Shown here: positions 40,078-49,294 of the stretch, in pieces
Position numbering within the stretch: position 1 is the first letter of the stretch
Layout: each line of letters opens with the position of its first letter
DNA from: Actinoplanes aureus
GTDB taxonomy: Bacteria > Actinomycetota > Actinomycetes > Mycobacteriales > Micromonosporaceae
Direction of reading: 5' to 3'
NCBI RefSeq assembly: GCF_015704865.1
Contig: NZ_JADQTO010000012.1
Coordinates: forward strand, 1 to 64,000
Length of the DNA stretch: 64,000 nt
Position numbers and translations under genes: made by a program
The notes under the pieces: generated by a model
Database searches by the model: none
What the model was told of the DNA's origin: nothing
Seen by the model: the letters and a program-made list of their open reading frames with translations, nothing else

Positions 40078-41193
40078 ATGACCGAGATCCGTTCCTTCCG
40101 CATCGAGATCCCCGAGGCCGACGTCGCGGACCTGCGTGACCGCCTCGGCCGCACCCGCTGGACCCCGGAGATCCCCGGCCAGGGGTGGCAGCGCGGCGTT
40201 CCGGTCGACTACCTGCGCGGCCTCGCGGAGTACTGGGCGGGCGAGTTCGACTGGCGCGCCGCCGAGGCACGGCTCAACGAGCTGCCCCAGTTCGTGACCG
40301 AGGTCGACGGGCAGACCGTGCACTTCGCGCACGTCCGCTCCACCAACCCGGCCGCCGTCCCGCTGCTGATCAGCCACGACTGGCCGGCCAGCTTCGCGAT
40401 CTACCTGCCGGTCGTCGAGCAGCTGCGCGACGACTTCCACCTGGTCCTGATGAGCAACCCGGGCGTCGCCTTCTCCGGCCCGCTGACCGCCCCGGGCTGG
40501 AACGGGGCGCGGACCGCCGCCGCCTTCCGCGAGATCATGGCCCGGCTCGGCTACGAGCGTTATGGCGTGCAGGGCACCGGCGGTGGCGCCGCGATCGCCG
40601 TCGAGATGGGACGGCAGGCGCCGGAGAAGGTGATCGGCGTGCACGTCAACGGGCACATCACGTTCCCGTCCGACGACCCTGCCGACTTCGCCGAGCTGAC
40701 CGAGGCGGAGCAGGACCGGCTGCGGCGCCTGCAGGAGTTCCGTGACGACAAGATGGGCTTCAACGTCATCCAGTCCACCCGGCCGCAGACCCTGGCCTTC
40801 GGGCTGCACGACTCGCCGGCCGGCCAGCTCGCCTGGATCGTCGAGAAGTACAAGGAGTGGACCGACCCGTCGGCCGACCTGCCCGACGACGCCGTCGACC
40901 GGGACCTGCTGCTCACCAACGTCAGCCTGTACTGGTTCACCGGCACGGCCGGCTCCTCGGCCAACCTCTACTGGGAGATGGCGCACGACCCGGCCGCGTG
41001 GGCGCCGAAGCCGAAGTCGACGGTCCCGCTCGGTGTCGCGCTCGGCGTCACCGACATCACCATCCGCCGGTTCGCCGAGCGGGACACGCCGGTCGCCCAC
41101 TGGACCGAGCTCCCGGCGGGTGGCAACTTCCTCTCCGCCGAGCAGCCCGAGCTGTTCAGTAACGACGTTCGGGCCTTCTTCAGCAAGCTGTAG
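40078..41193 (+). CDS. Epoxide-hydrolase-fold protein lacking catalytic Asp and His
   Basis: This 371-aa protein is of the EHN-type epoxide hydrolase family: N-terminal IEIPEADVADLRDRLGRTRW, QSTRPQTLAFGLHDSPAGQLAWIVEKY and LLLTNVSLYWFTGTAGSSANLYWE. The usual nucleophile motif QGGDWGA is QGTGGGA here, so the catalytic Asp is Gly168. The usual GGHF near the C-terminus is GGNF, so the catalytic His is Asn350. HGWPGS is HDWPAS. It is therefore probably not an epoxide hydrolase in the normal sense and may bind a ligand or use other chemistry. It is tightly controlled by the divergent TetR. Confidence 0.85.
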   Translation: MTEIRSFRIEIPEADVADLRDRLGRTRWTPEIPGQGWQRGVPVDYLRGLAEYWAGEFDWRAAEARLNELPQFVTEVDGQTVHFAHVRSTNPAAVPLLISHDWPASFAIYLPVVEQLRDDFHLVLMSNPGVAFSGPLTAPGWNGARTAAAFREIMARLGYERYGVQGTGGGAAIAVEMGRQAPEKVIGVHVNGHITFPSDDPADFAELTEAEQDRLRRLQEFRDDKMGFNVIQSTRPQTLAFGLHDSPAGQLAWIVEKYKEWTDPSADLPDDAVDRDLLLTNVSLYWFTGTAGSSANLYWEMAHDPAAWAPKPKSTVPLGVALGVTDITIRRFAERDTPVAHWTELPAGGNFLSAEQPELFSNDVRAFFSKL

Positions 41194-41217
41194 GCCGCAC
41201 CCGCCGCACCCGCCGCA

Positions 41218-41245
41218 CCCGCGCCGGCCATCAGGCCGGCGCGGG
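41218..41245. terminator. Terminator between convergent genes
   Basis: Perfect 12-bp arms (CCCGCGCCGGCC and its complement) around ATCA, preceded by three tandem CCGCACCCG-like units. It lies between the epoxide-hydrolase-fold gene and the membrane-anchored protein gene. Confidence 0.75.
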
Positions 41246-41254
41246 TTCTGGGCG

Positions 41255-42292
41255 TCAGCGAGAGCGGCGGCGCCTGGCCACGACGATCCCAAGGAACCCG
41301 GCCGCGGCGGCGAAAGCCGCACCCAGCACCAGCGCCCCCCACGGAACAGTCGTTCCGCCGGCCGCCGCGACCGGCTGCGGCACCGGCGGCGATGAGGCAG
41401 GCGCGAGCGACGCCGGCGGCGAGGGCGCCGCGGTCCTCCCGGGAATCGGATAGCGAATCATCTCCGGGTCGCTGCCCTCGGAGACGGTGAGCAAGGCAGT
41501 CCCGTCCCCGCTGTACGCGATCGCCTCACCCTGCGGCTCGTCCGGCAGCGCGATCACGCGGGGCTCGCCCTCGGTGATGGCCCGCACCACATCGCCTCCG
41601 CTCACGTCGAACTCGAACGCGTCCGCATAGGTCCGCAACACCACCCGCCGCCCGTCCGCACTGGTCGCCCCGCCGGTGATCACCAGCCGCCCCGGCAGCC
41701 CGAACGGATTGCTCGTCCCGGTCACCGGGATCGCGAACTCCCCGGCCTTCCGCATCGGCGTGGTCTTCCCGGCCCGAAGGTTCCCCTCCGGAACGTAGAT
41801 GCCGGCCGTCATCGGATCCTTGGTCACCACCATCGGCGTGCCGTCCCCCGAGACGACCAGGGCTTCCGCATCATGGGCCCCGTCCGGGTAGCTCATGCGA
41901 TACAACCGCGGCGCACCCGCACCCGGCTTCAGCCGCCACAACGCGACCGTCTCCCGGCTGCCCCCGTTGTCCCCGACATCACCGACCCACAGCGTGCCGT
42001 CCGGCCCACGCGCCAGATCCTCGGTGTCCCGCGGCCGAGAAGGGAAGGCCACGGCCCGCGCCACCGCACACCGCCGATTGAGAAAAAAGATCCGCCGCCC
42101 GTCCGCATCGTCCGCGCCGTCATTCACCACCACATAGCCGCTGCCGTCGGCGACCAGCCCAGAAATCTCGATCAGCCGCTCGTCGTCGATCCGGCACACC
42201 GGCGCGGCCGCTGACGGCGCGGCCGCTGACGGCGCGGCCGCCGCCGGGCCGGCCGCGAGCACTATCGCGGCCAGGGCCGCTCCCACCGGCAA
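41255..42292 (-). CDS. Secreted, C-terminally membrane-anchored propeller-like protein
   Basis: This protein of about 345 aa has a hydrophobic leader (VGAALAAIVLAAGPAAAAP) followed by three APSAA units. Its extracellular part has propeller-like strands (LIEISGLVADGSGYVVVND, DTEDLARGPDGTLWVGDVGDN, DAEALVVSGDGTPMVVTKD, GEAIAYSGDGTALLTVSEG). A Pro-rich linker, one membrane helix and an RRRRSR end complete it, the layout of an actinobacterial surface protein. The start is unsure: TTG 42292 and GTG 42286 both follow GGGGGAGAGGG. Neither gives the usual basic N-terminus. Confidence 0.7.
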   Translation of the reverse strand: MPVGAALAAIVLAAGPAAAAPSAAAPSAAAPVCRIDDERLIEISGLVADGSGYVVVNDGADDADGRRIFFLNRRCAVARAVAFPSRPRDTEDLARGPDGTLWVGDVGDNGGSRETVALWRLKPGAGAPRLYRMSYPDGAHDAEALVVSGDGTPMVVTKDPMTAGIYVPEGNLRAGKTTPMRKAGEFAIPVTGTSNPFGLPGRLVITGGATSADGRRVVLRTYADAFEFDVSGGDVVRAITEGEPRVIALPDEPQGEAIAYSGDGTALLTVSEGSDPEMIRYPIPGRTAAPSPPASLAPASSPPVPQPVAAAGGTTVPWGALVLGAAFAAAAGFLGIVVARRRRSR

Positions 42293-42361
42293 AACCCTCT
42301 CCCCCCACGCGATACCAGCACCCTAACGACCCACTTCATCGGTACGTCTCCTGCTGGGGTA

Positions 42362-44023
42362 CTAAACGAAGATGACGAGATCGTCCTCGATCGCCTTCAG
42401 GACCAGCGCGTCCGGATCACGGGCCACTATCCGGTCCAGGCGGTGCTGCAGGCTCGCGTGATCCTCGTCGGGGAGAAAGTAGCTCTGCGCGAGGCTGATC
42501 AGGCCGTACGTGAATCCCGCCAGGTCGGGACGGATCAGCTCCAGCCGGTCGCCGATCAGGCTCATCGCGGCGACCAGCCGGATGGCGGTGACATCGTTGC
42601 GGAATATCTCGCGCAGACCGGTGGCGCGCAGCATGGACCGCGCGGCCGTCATGCGGTCGTGGCCGGGAATCCGCGCGGCGGCCGCGATGGTGTAAAGGTC
42701 GAGCGCGTCGTCGTAGATCCCTTTGGTGAAGTCCTCGAGGGCAGGACTGTCGACGACGGGCAGGCCGCCGGCGACGAACCTCTCCCGCAACCGGGGCATC
42801 ACCTCGGACAACGACGTCACGCACCGCGGATAGTGGAGCAGGGTCTCCTCGTCCACCTCGGCGTCCGGGCCGAGGTGCCACACCCGCAGTAACCGCACCT
42901 CACCCTCGGCGTCCTCCGCGGTCAGGGCGAGTACGGATCCCGTCGTCGGCGTGAACACCCGCAATCGGTGCCGGCCGGGCGGCAACGGGATACCCATTAC
43001 GACGTCTCCATTACCGCTCACCTCCACCTCGGTGGTGGCGATGGGCGCGAACCGCCGCGTCACGGCGAGGTCCGGCAGCAGGTCCGCCAGCGCCGTGGCG
43101 CTCAATCCGGTCGCCGTCTCCACCGCCTCGGGGTCGTGGCGCAGCAGCTGGAGGTAGTGCCTTTCGAACAGGCCGAGCTGCTCGTACGCCTCGGCGTAGT
43201 CGGCGGGGACGACATCCAGCTCGTCCGCACACAGCATCGGGTCGTGTGGCTGCCAGCTCGCCCAGAACGATCGGATGCGCTCGGGCACGTCGGTCGCCGT
43301 GAACAGGGTGAACATCCGTTCGCGGAACCGCTGGGAGATGGCCGCGGCGACCTTGGCGCCGTCCAGCTCGCCGGAGAAGAGGATCTTGGTGTATGCCGGA
43401 TCATCCCAGAAGTACGAGCGCAGGTAGGTCAGGAACATCTCGAGTGGCACGTTGTCGCCGCGCCCGATCATGGAGAACGCCAGGTTCTTGACCGCCATGT
43501 ACCCCGGAAGGTAGCCGTCGTTGACCTCGAACGGGCGCAGATAGAGCGAGGCCTTGCGTTCCAGGACGGCCGGCGAGTTACGCAGGAACTGCATCATGGT
43601 GGATCGGAAGATGTGGTCGTGAGTCACCGAGAAGCAGAGGCTGGCAACCCCCAACGGCGTCGCGGGATGGAATTCGTCGCCCATCGGGCGCAGGTCGAAC
43701 TCGGCGAGCTGAGCCATTCCCTCACCCAGGGGCCGCATCAGGTGGGACAGATACCGGTGGCCGAGGAGGTCCCGCGCCCAGATCGAGCGTCCGTCCGGAT
43801 AGGCGGCGGTGAGCGTGGTCAGCCGCAGCTCGGCCAGCGCCAGCGTCGAGCCCACCAGCGACTGGAAGCACCAGTGATGGGTGAACTCGTGCAGGAACTG
43901 CGGCAGCAGATGCTGGTCCCCGAGACTGCGGTCGCCGAGCCAGCGCAGATATCCGGCGGCGTCCAGGCCGTCGTAGAAGATGTCGTTCGTGGTGCTGTCG
44001 GTCCAGTTGCGAGACCCGGTCAC
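42362..44023 (-). CDS. HExxH-motif protein, putative metalloprotease-like
   Basis: This 553-aa soluble protein has a zinc-binding-like HEFTHH (about residue 45, in LLPQFLHEFTHHWCFQSLVG). Further on are GEGMAQLAEFD, whose Glu could be the third ligand, and a long helical C-terminal part. A beta-rich stretch lies around 330-400 (PLPPGRHRLRVFTPTTGSVLAL). The family is not recognised. The GTG start overlaps the stop of the TPR gene (GTGA), so the two are translated together. Confidence 0.7.
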   Translation of the reverse strand: MTGSRNWTDSTTNDIFYDGLDAAGYLRWLGDRSLGDQHLLPQFLHEFTHHWCFQSLVGSTLALAELRLTTLTAAYPDGRSIWARDLLGHRYLSHLMRPLGEGMAQLAEFDLRPMGDEFHPATPLGVASLCFSVTHDHIFRSTMMQFLRNSPAVLERKASLYLRPFEVNDGYLPGYMAVKNLAFSMIGRGDNVPLEMFLTYLRSYFWDDPAYTKILFSGELDGAKVAAAISQRFRERMFTLFTATDVPERIRSFWASWQPHDPMLCADELDVVPADYAEAYEQLGLFERHYLQLLRHDPEAVETATGLSATALADLLPDLAVTRRFAPIATTEVEVSGNGDVVMGIPLPPGRHRLRVFTPTTGSVLALTAEDAEGEVRLLRVWHLGPDAEVDEETLLHYPRCVTSLSEVMPRLRERFVAGGLPVVDSPALEDFTKGIYDDALDLYTIAAAARIPGHDRMTAARSMLRATGLREIFRNDVTAIRLVAAMSLIGDRLELIRPDLAGFTYGLISLAQSYFLPDEDHASLQHRLDRIVARDPDALVLKAIEDDLVIFV

Positions 44024-45708
44024 ACCTCGGGCGCCTCTCCGCCGTCGTCCCGCAGGAGATCGTCGATCATGCGGGTCAGTTCGTCGCCGGAAGCGTTCTC
44101 GAGCTTCGCCATCTCGATCTCCGCGATCACGGTGCCCTGCTTGGTCACCACCACCTTGCGAGCGCGGGTGACACCCTGGCGGCGGGTTGTGATCCATGCG
44201 GCGAGAACGGCCGCTACCGCGGGGATCGCGTCCGAGGCGAAGGAGAGCACCACACTGATCAGCCCGGGATCGCCAACCGTACCGGGTGTGAGGCCGGGTT
44301 CCTCGCGGTGCACGGCGATCGGGTGACCGGGTGACCGCTCGTCGACCCCGTTCTGCAACTCGAGTGCCGCGAGTTCCGACGTACTCTCCACGGTGAGCTC
44401 GATATCCTGCGCCACTGTTGGTCCTCTCCTCTTCTCCGTGCTCGGGGTCCTGGTCAGGACCGAGTCGTTCCGCAGCATCGCCACCGCGCGCCGCAGATCC
44501 GCGTCCTCGCCGCGGATGGCGTGCCGGGAGCGCAACGCGGTGGCGAGGCTACTCCGTCGATGTCCGCGGTGTGGGTCGTCCGCTGTGGACCGTGCCAGCG
44601 CCGCTTCGAACAACCGGATGCTCTCGTCGAGATCGCCGGCGTCGCCGGACCGGACGAAGCGGCGGTAGAGAGCGGCGGCGAGGTTGCCGTAGTCGAGGCC
44701 GGGCCGCCCGTCCGCCGCCTCCTCCCGCAGACAGGTGATCGCCTCGTCCAGGTCGCTGTCCTCGGCGCGGAGGTCGTATCTCGTGACAAGCGCCGCGCCG
44801 AGGCGCGACAGGCGGACGTGCCGGTTCGGATGGCCGGCCGGCGTCACCTCGACCGCCCGGCGAAGCGCCGGCACCGCCTCTTCGACGTCGGCCTCGTGCT
44901 TCGACATCGAGTGCCGGACGAGCAGCGCCGAACCGAGGTTCGACAGGATCATCGGATAGTCGACGGAGCCGGTGTCCACGGTCTGCCCGGCCGTGCGGAG
45001 CAGGGTCACCGCCTCCTCCAGGTCCTCCGGGCGAGCCGTGACAGCGAAACGGTTCCGCAACGTCCGGCCGAGACCGGCCAGGAGCCAGGGGGCATCAACG
45101 CCGCCGGGCGGCACCGACGCCACCGCCTCCCGCAGGAGCAGCACCGCGCGATCGAGATCCGCTACCGCTCCGGTCAGATCGAACCGGCGCTCATGACCCG
45201 TGGCGAGGTGCGAGAGGAACGTCGGCCGTTCCGGCTCCGCCGCGGGCGCCGCCTCGACGGCCTGCTGAAGCAAATGGATGGCCTCGTCGACGGCGGCCCG
45301 GTCGTCACCGGCGTCGTGCAGGATCGCGTATCCGTCGTCGTGGAGGTAGCCGTACTCGGGGACCTGGGCGGCGTGCCGCTCGATCACCGCCCGGACCTGA
45401 GCGGGCAGGACGTCCGCCCCGGCCAGCAGCCCGTGGAAGCGTATGGCCCAGCGCAGATCCTGACCCCGCGTCGACGCCGGGAGAGCCGTCGCCCGGGCCA
45501 TGTGCAGAGCCACCACCACGGCGAGCGCCTCGGCGTCCACATGGGTGCCGTCGGGCCGTACGTCGACGGCGAGGTCGGCCAGCCGCGTCACCGTCGCCAG
45601 CGCTCGCTCGTCCAGAATCGGTTGCGGATCCTCGGAGAGGCGATAGGCCGTCACCCGGTCCCACAGATCGCCGATCATGGAATCGCGCAGGCCGCTCTCC
45701 CCACTCAC
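44020..45708 (-). CDS. TPR protein with EACC1-like C-terminal tail
   Basis: This is a protein of about 562 aa. Residues about 30-400 are tandem helical repeats of the actinobacterial TPR type (ADLDRAVLLLREAVASVPPG, EDLEEAVTLLRTAG, DLDESIRLFEAALA). The last 140 residues contain DIELTVESTSELAALE, a hydrophobic helix (ISVVLSFASDAIPAVAAVLAAWITTRRQ) and a strand-rich tail (KVVVTKQGTVIAEIEMAKLE). This resembles the effector-associated constant component EACC1 described in predicted bacterial conflict systems; that match is from memory. GTG 45708 or ATG 45678 could start it. It is coupled to the HExxH gene. Confidence 0.7.
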   Translation of the reverse strand: MSGESGLRDSMIGDLWDRVTAYRLSEDPQPILDERALATVTRLADLAVDVRPDGTHVDAEALAVVVALHMARATALPASTRGQDLRWAIRFHGLLAGADVLPAQVRAVIERHAAQVPEYGYLHDDGYAILHDAGDDRAAVDEAIHLLQQAVEAAPAAEPERPTFLSHLATGHERRFDLTGAVADLDRAVLLLREAVASVPPGGVDAPWLLAGLGRTLRNRFAVTARPEDLEEAVTLLRTAGQTVDTGSVDYPMILSNLGSALLVRHSMSKHEADVEEAVPALRRAVEVTPAGHPNRHVRLSRLGAALVTRYDLRAEDSDLDEAITCLREEAADGRPGLDYGNLAAALYRRFVRSGDAGDLDESIRLFEAALARSTADDPHRGHRRSSLATALRSRHAIRGEDADLRRAVAMLRNDSVLTRTPSTEKRRGPTVAQDIELTVESTSELAALELQNGVDERSPGHPIAVHREEPGLTPGTVGDPGLISVVLSFASDAIPAVAAVLAAWITTRRQGVTRARKVVVTKQGTVIAEIEMAKLENASGDELTRMIDDLLRDDGGEAPEV

Positions 45709-45841
45709 GCCCGGAGCGTAGGCGTGGTGACTGACCGTGGCCGCCGGCTCGTCAGGATTCCGACAGCTCACCGATGGGGGACGTCGGCTCGCCGGCTGCC
45801 CGACCGGCGGCAGCGGACCGAGCCCGGCGAGCAGCACTCGC

Positions 45842-46273
45842 TCAGGTGGCGAACACCTGGGCGTCGTCGGCGAAGGCCTTGAATTCCAGGGCGTTGCCGG
45901 CCGGGTCGAGCAGGAACATCGTCCACTGCTCACCGATCTGACCTTCGAACCGCAGGTACGGCTCGATGACGAACTCGGTGCCGGCCGCCCGCAGCCGTCC
46001 GGCGAGCTCGTGGAACTCCGGCACCGGCAGAATCAGGCCGAAATGCGGGACCGGTACGTCGTGACCGTCGACCGGGTTGTGGACACGCTCGGCGCGCTCC
46101 GGCGCGAGGTGTGTGACGAACTGGTGCCCGTGCAGGTTCCAGTCGACCCAGGTGTCGGAGCTGCGGCCCTGCTTGAGGCCGAGCACCTCACCGTAGAACC
46201 GGCGCGCCTCAGCCAGGTCGTCGACCGGCATCGCGAGATGAAAGCGGGGGATCGGGGAATCGAGAGCAGTCAT
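45842..46273 (-). CDS. VOC/glyoxalase-fold protein
   Basis: This 143-aa protein reads PRFHLAMPVDDLAEARRFYGEVLGLKQG at the start, then HFGLILPVPEFHELAGRLRAAGTEFV, and ends TMFLLDPAGNALEFKAF. His in RFHLAM and Glu in ALEFK match metal positions of the fold. It lies 21 bp downstream of the LuxR gene and is likely co-transcribed with it. Confidence 0.82.
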   Translation of the reverse strand: MTALDSPIPRFHLAMPVDDLAEARRFYGEVLGLKQGRSSDTWVDWNLHGHQFVTHLAPERAERVHNPVDGHDVPVPHFGLILPVPEFHELAGRLRAAGTEFVIEPYLRFEGQIGEQWTMFLLDPAGNALEFKAFADDAQVFAT

Positions 46274-46294
46274 GCGTTGCCTTCCAGGCGTGGG

Positions 46295-47371
46295 TCAGGT
46301 GTGTGCCTTGCGGTGGCGCCGTCCGTAATACTCCCGGATCGCGGCACGCTGGTTGGGGACGTCGAGCTTCGTGTAGATTTTGTTGATCTTGTTGTGCACC
46401 GTCTTGGCGGAGATGCGGAGTTCCAAGCTGATCGCCTCGGCGGTCCGGCCACTCGCCCACAGATCCATCAGCCGCACTTCGTCCGGCTGAAGTCGGTTCC
46501 AGCGCTCGTCGTAGGTGTGTGCGAGGTCGATGCGCAGGACACCCTCGCCGTCGTGGCCTTGATCGAACCAGAGGACCACGAAAGCGGCGTCGCCGGAGGG
46601 CGACGCGAGAGCGTACGGGCGGCGGGCGGTCGCCGGCAGGCTCGCCAGATGGCGGGCCACCGTGGCCAGTGGGACAGGCAGGGGTGCACCACGCGTGATC
46701 GGCCCGAGCGCCTCATCGACCGCATCCCACAGCGCACCGCTGCACATCCGTACCAGCCCGAGCCGGTCCACGGCGATGACGGCCACCTGCTCCGAGGTCT
46801 TGAGCTGGGCTTCGAAGTCATCCGCCAGCCGCTGGAACATGCGGTGCTCGGCGCGTTCCATCGCCATCGCGAACTCGATCCGCACGGTACGCAGCAGCGC
46901 CGAGTCCTGTTCCGTGAAACATCCGCGCTCCGGCCCGGAGATGCTGATTCCGGTGGAGTTGGCCCCGCCGGAGGCGGTGACGATCGCCAACTGGTCGTTG
47001 ACGCCGATCGGACGGAAGTACTCCTGATACAGCTCTGTTCGCTCCCACTCGGCCCGAGTGGGACCGCACTCCGACAGGGTCACCGGCGTTGCGTCGGGGT
47101 GGTCCAGACAGAACTTGAGCAACGGTTGCTGCCGGTTGAACCGCTGGTAGACGTCGAAGCCCCGGTGCATGGCCCGGTCGAAGTCGACGGGCTCAGCGAC
47201 GGCTCCCTCCTGCAGGGTCGCCGGATGTACCCAGTGCAGCACGGCACCGTGCGCGCGCAGGCCCAAGGCCGCGACGAGATAGGGCAGCGTCCTCCTGGCC
47301 AGCGCTGTCAAATCCTCGTACGGCTCAGCGCGCACGACGTCGATCAGCTCGGCGGCTCTGCGATCAACCAC
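46295..47371 (-). CDS. LuxR-type regulator with sensor domain
   Basis: This is a protein of about 358 aa. The C-terminal GerE-type HTH is LQPDEVRLMDLWASGRTAEAISLELRISAKTVHNKINKIYTKLD. The N-terminal 280 residues resemble a GAF-like sensor (MHRGFDVYQRFNRQQPLLKFCLDHPD, NDQLAIVTASGG). No receiver or ATPase motif is seen. Start GTG 47371 is provisional; the frame is open further upstream into the divergent GTPase gene region. It lies upstream of a VOC gene. Confidence 0.75.
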   Translation of the reverse strand: MVDRRAAELIDVVRAEPYEDLTALARRTLPYLVAALGLRAHGAVLHWVHPATLQEGAVAEPVDFDRAMHRGFDVYQRFNRQQPLLKFCLDHPDATPVTLSECGPTRAEWERTELYQEYFRPIGVNDQLAIVTASGGANSTGISISGPERGCFTEQDSALLRTVRIEFAMAMERAEHRMFQRLADDFEAQLKTSEQVAVIAVDRLGLVRMCSGALWDAVDEALGPITRGAPLPVPLATVARHLASLPATARRPYALASPSGDAAFVVLWFDQGHDGEGVLRIDLAHTYDERWNRLQPDEVRLMDLWASGRTAEAISLELRISAKTVHNKINKIYTKLDVPNQRAAIREYYGRRHRKAHT

Positions 47372-47498
47372 GACGGCTTCCGAAGTCAGCGGGATGTTTT
47401 CCCTACCCTGACGTACCGCGGTGGAGCTCTGGTAGAGGAAGGCGCGTGAACGGCGCGTCGGGTTTCCTACTCCGCAACCTGTGATCGAGGTCGAGACA

Positions 47499-48764
47499 GT
47501 GAGTGCTACCACCTTGCGCGTCATGGTGTTCGGCGAACGCGGCGCCGGAAAGACGCTTTACCTTGCCGGGCTCTTCCGAGGAATGTCGGTGAGCGGCCCA
47601 GGATCGGTCTTCACCCTGCAGACCGGAGAGGTCGACCGGCTGAAGCTGAACCGGATCTACGCGGACGCGGTGAACCCCCTCCTCAAGAACTTCCCGCCGT
47701 CGACTCATTGGCAGACCGAACCGTGGCGCTTCGACTGCCAGATCACCAACCGCCACGGCACGTTCCGGCCGTTGTCGGTCGAATACCTGGACTACTCGGG
47801 CGAGATGCTGGATCCGCTGGACGCCCGCCTCGGCATGACGGACGAGGAGATCGAGGTCGACCCGGAGCTGCGGGCGCTTCGCGGCTACCGTGACCACGCG
47901 GACGCGTACCTCCTCATGATCGACGGGCTCAAACTGCTGCGAATGCTGCGTGGCGCTCCCGAGCTGGCCGGGTGGCTCGAGCACTACCTGTCCGACCAGT
48001 TACAGGTGATGGAGCAGCGGCTGACCGGAACCGGCGGTCGTCCACCGCTGCACGTCGTCGTCTCGAAATGGGACCTGCTCGACGGCCGTATGGTCGATGG
48101 CGTTCCGGTGACTCTGGGCGCTGTGGCCGGGCTGGTCGCGCGGCAACCCACGTTCGCCGCTCACCTGGACGGACGTGCCCAGGACCGCGACGCTCCGGTT
48201 CGGGTGATCCCGGTCAGCGTGACCGGCCCGTTCGCCGCATTGGACGAGGAGACCGGCGAGATCGTCAAGGTCCCCGGCCGGCCCGTGCAGCCGTACAACC
48301 TCGACGTCCCCTTCACCGCCTTGTTGCCGGACACGATCCGTTGGCGGCGGGAACAGTTGCTCGCCGACACCGGCCCGTCCGGCGAGGGCGTGGAACGGAA
48401 ACTCAACCGCAGAGCGGCGTTGCTCGCCCACGCGCGAGCCTTCGTCGGCTCGGCCCGTGGGCCATTGGCTGAGCGGCTCGACCGCTGGGCCACGCGGCGG
48501 CAAAACGGGGGGTCGCCGGCGATGTCGATCGCCACCGCCGGGCTGGCCGGCGAACTCCTGCACCAGCTCGGTGCCGTTCTGGACGAACAGGAGAGCCGGA
48601 GCCGGGCACGCCTGCGTGAGATTCAGGAGGAGCACCAACGGCGACGACAGGCGGTGGCAACCGAGAGCGAGGCGATCACGCTTGCGCTGCAAGGCTTCGC
48701 CGTACGCCTCGCTGAGTTCGAGGAGAAGAACCCCGGATCGCTGCTCGGTGAGGTGCTGTCATGA
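47499..48764 (+). CDS. P-loop GTPase with coiled-coil tail
   Basis: This 421-aa protein has a G1/Walker A motif GERGAGKT (12-19), G3 motif DYSG in VEYLDYSGEM, and a G4-like motif SKWD in VVVSKWDLLDG. Together they indicate a TRAFAC-class GTPase. The C-terminal 80 residues are a charged coiled coil (QESRSRARLREIQEEHQRRRQ). It resembles GTPases of predicted conflict or signalling modules; the exact family is not assigned. GTG 47499 was chosen (GAGG eight bases upstream); GTG 47481 is an alternative. The stop overlaps the next gene. Confidence 0.75.
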   Translation: MSATTLRVMVFGERGAGKTLYLAGLFRGMSVSGPGSVFTLQTGEVDRLKLNRIYADAVNPLLKNFPPSTHWQTEPWRFDCQITNRHGTFRPLSVEYLDYSGEMLDPLDARLGMTDEEIEVDPELRALRGYRDHADAYLLMIDGLKLLRMLRGAPELAGWLEHYLSDQLQVMEQRLTGTGGRPPLHVVVSKWDLLDGRMVDGVPVTLGAVAGLVARQPTFAAHLDGRAQDRDAPVRVIPVSVTGPFAALDEETGEIVKVPGRPVQPYNLDVPFTALLPDTIRWRREQLLADTGPSGEGVERKLNRRAALLAHARAFVGSARGPLAERLDRWATRRQNGGSPAMSIATAGLAGELLHQLGAVLDEQESRSRARLREIQEEHQRRRQAVATESEAITLALQGFAVRLAEFEEKNPGSLLGEVLS

Positions 48765-49294
48765 CCATCGTCGCGACATCCCGGTTGTGGCCCTTCGTGA
48801 TCGTGGAGAGCCGGCTCATCGTGACGCCGGACTTCTTAGCGCGGCGTGGTGGGAGCGATCCGCGAATCCGGCGGTTGCTGGTGAACGCGGCACGGGTCGA
48901 CCAGGCTCGCGGCACCGCACTGCACCGCCGGGTATTGACCGTGCCGGGAGAAGGCGCCTACGCGCTCGCCTATCGGTACGTACCCGTTCCGGGCGGAGCC
49001 CGCGACGAAGCTACCCGGGTCATGCACATGGCCGAAGGGGTCGTCTGCGACGACCTGGACGCCGAGCTCACCGACGAGACACTGAACCGGACCCGCGGCT
49101 ACCTGCTCGGGCCGGTTCGCCGATATGTCGACCAAGGATGGTCAGGCCCGCCTTTGTCGTCGCGTGCTGTCCTGGCGGGTGAGTCCGTCGAGCCCACACC
49201 CTGGAGTCTCGGCCGGCTGGCCGCGGTCGTCGTGCTGGCAGCGGCCGGTCTCACCGTCCTACTGCTGGCCCTCAAACGGGTGCTCGGCCCGTAG
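48761..49294 (+). CDS. Tail-anchored partner of the GTPase, unknown
   Basis: This 177-aa protein has a soluble body of alpha/beta character (LWPFVIVESRLIVTPDFLARR, HRRVLTVPGEGAYALAYRYVPV) and one C-terminal membrane helix (LGRLAAVVVLAAAGLTVLLLAL) ending KRVLGP. It would sit on the inner face of the membrane. ATGA overlap with the GTPase gene shows coupling. Its 3' end overlaps the convergent dehydrogenase gene by 36 bp. Confidence 0.68.
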   Translation: MTIVATSRLWPFVIVESRLIVTPDFLARRGGSDPRIRRLLVNAARVDQARGTALHRRVLTVPGEGAYALAYRYVPVPGGARDEATRVMHMAEGVVCDDLDAELTDETLNRTRGYLLGPVRRYVDQGWSGPPLSSRAVLAGESVEPTPWSLGRLAAVVVLAAAGLTVLLLALKRVLGP

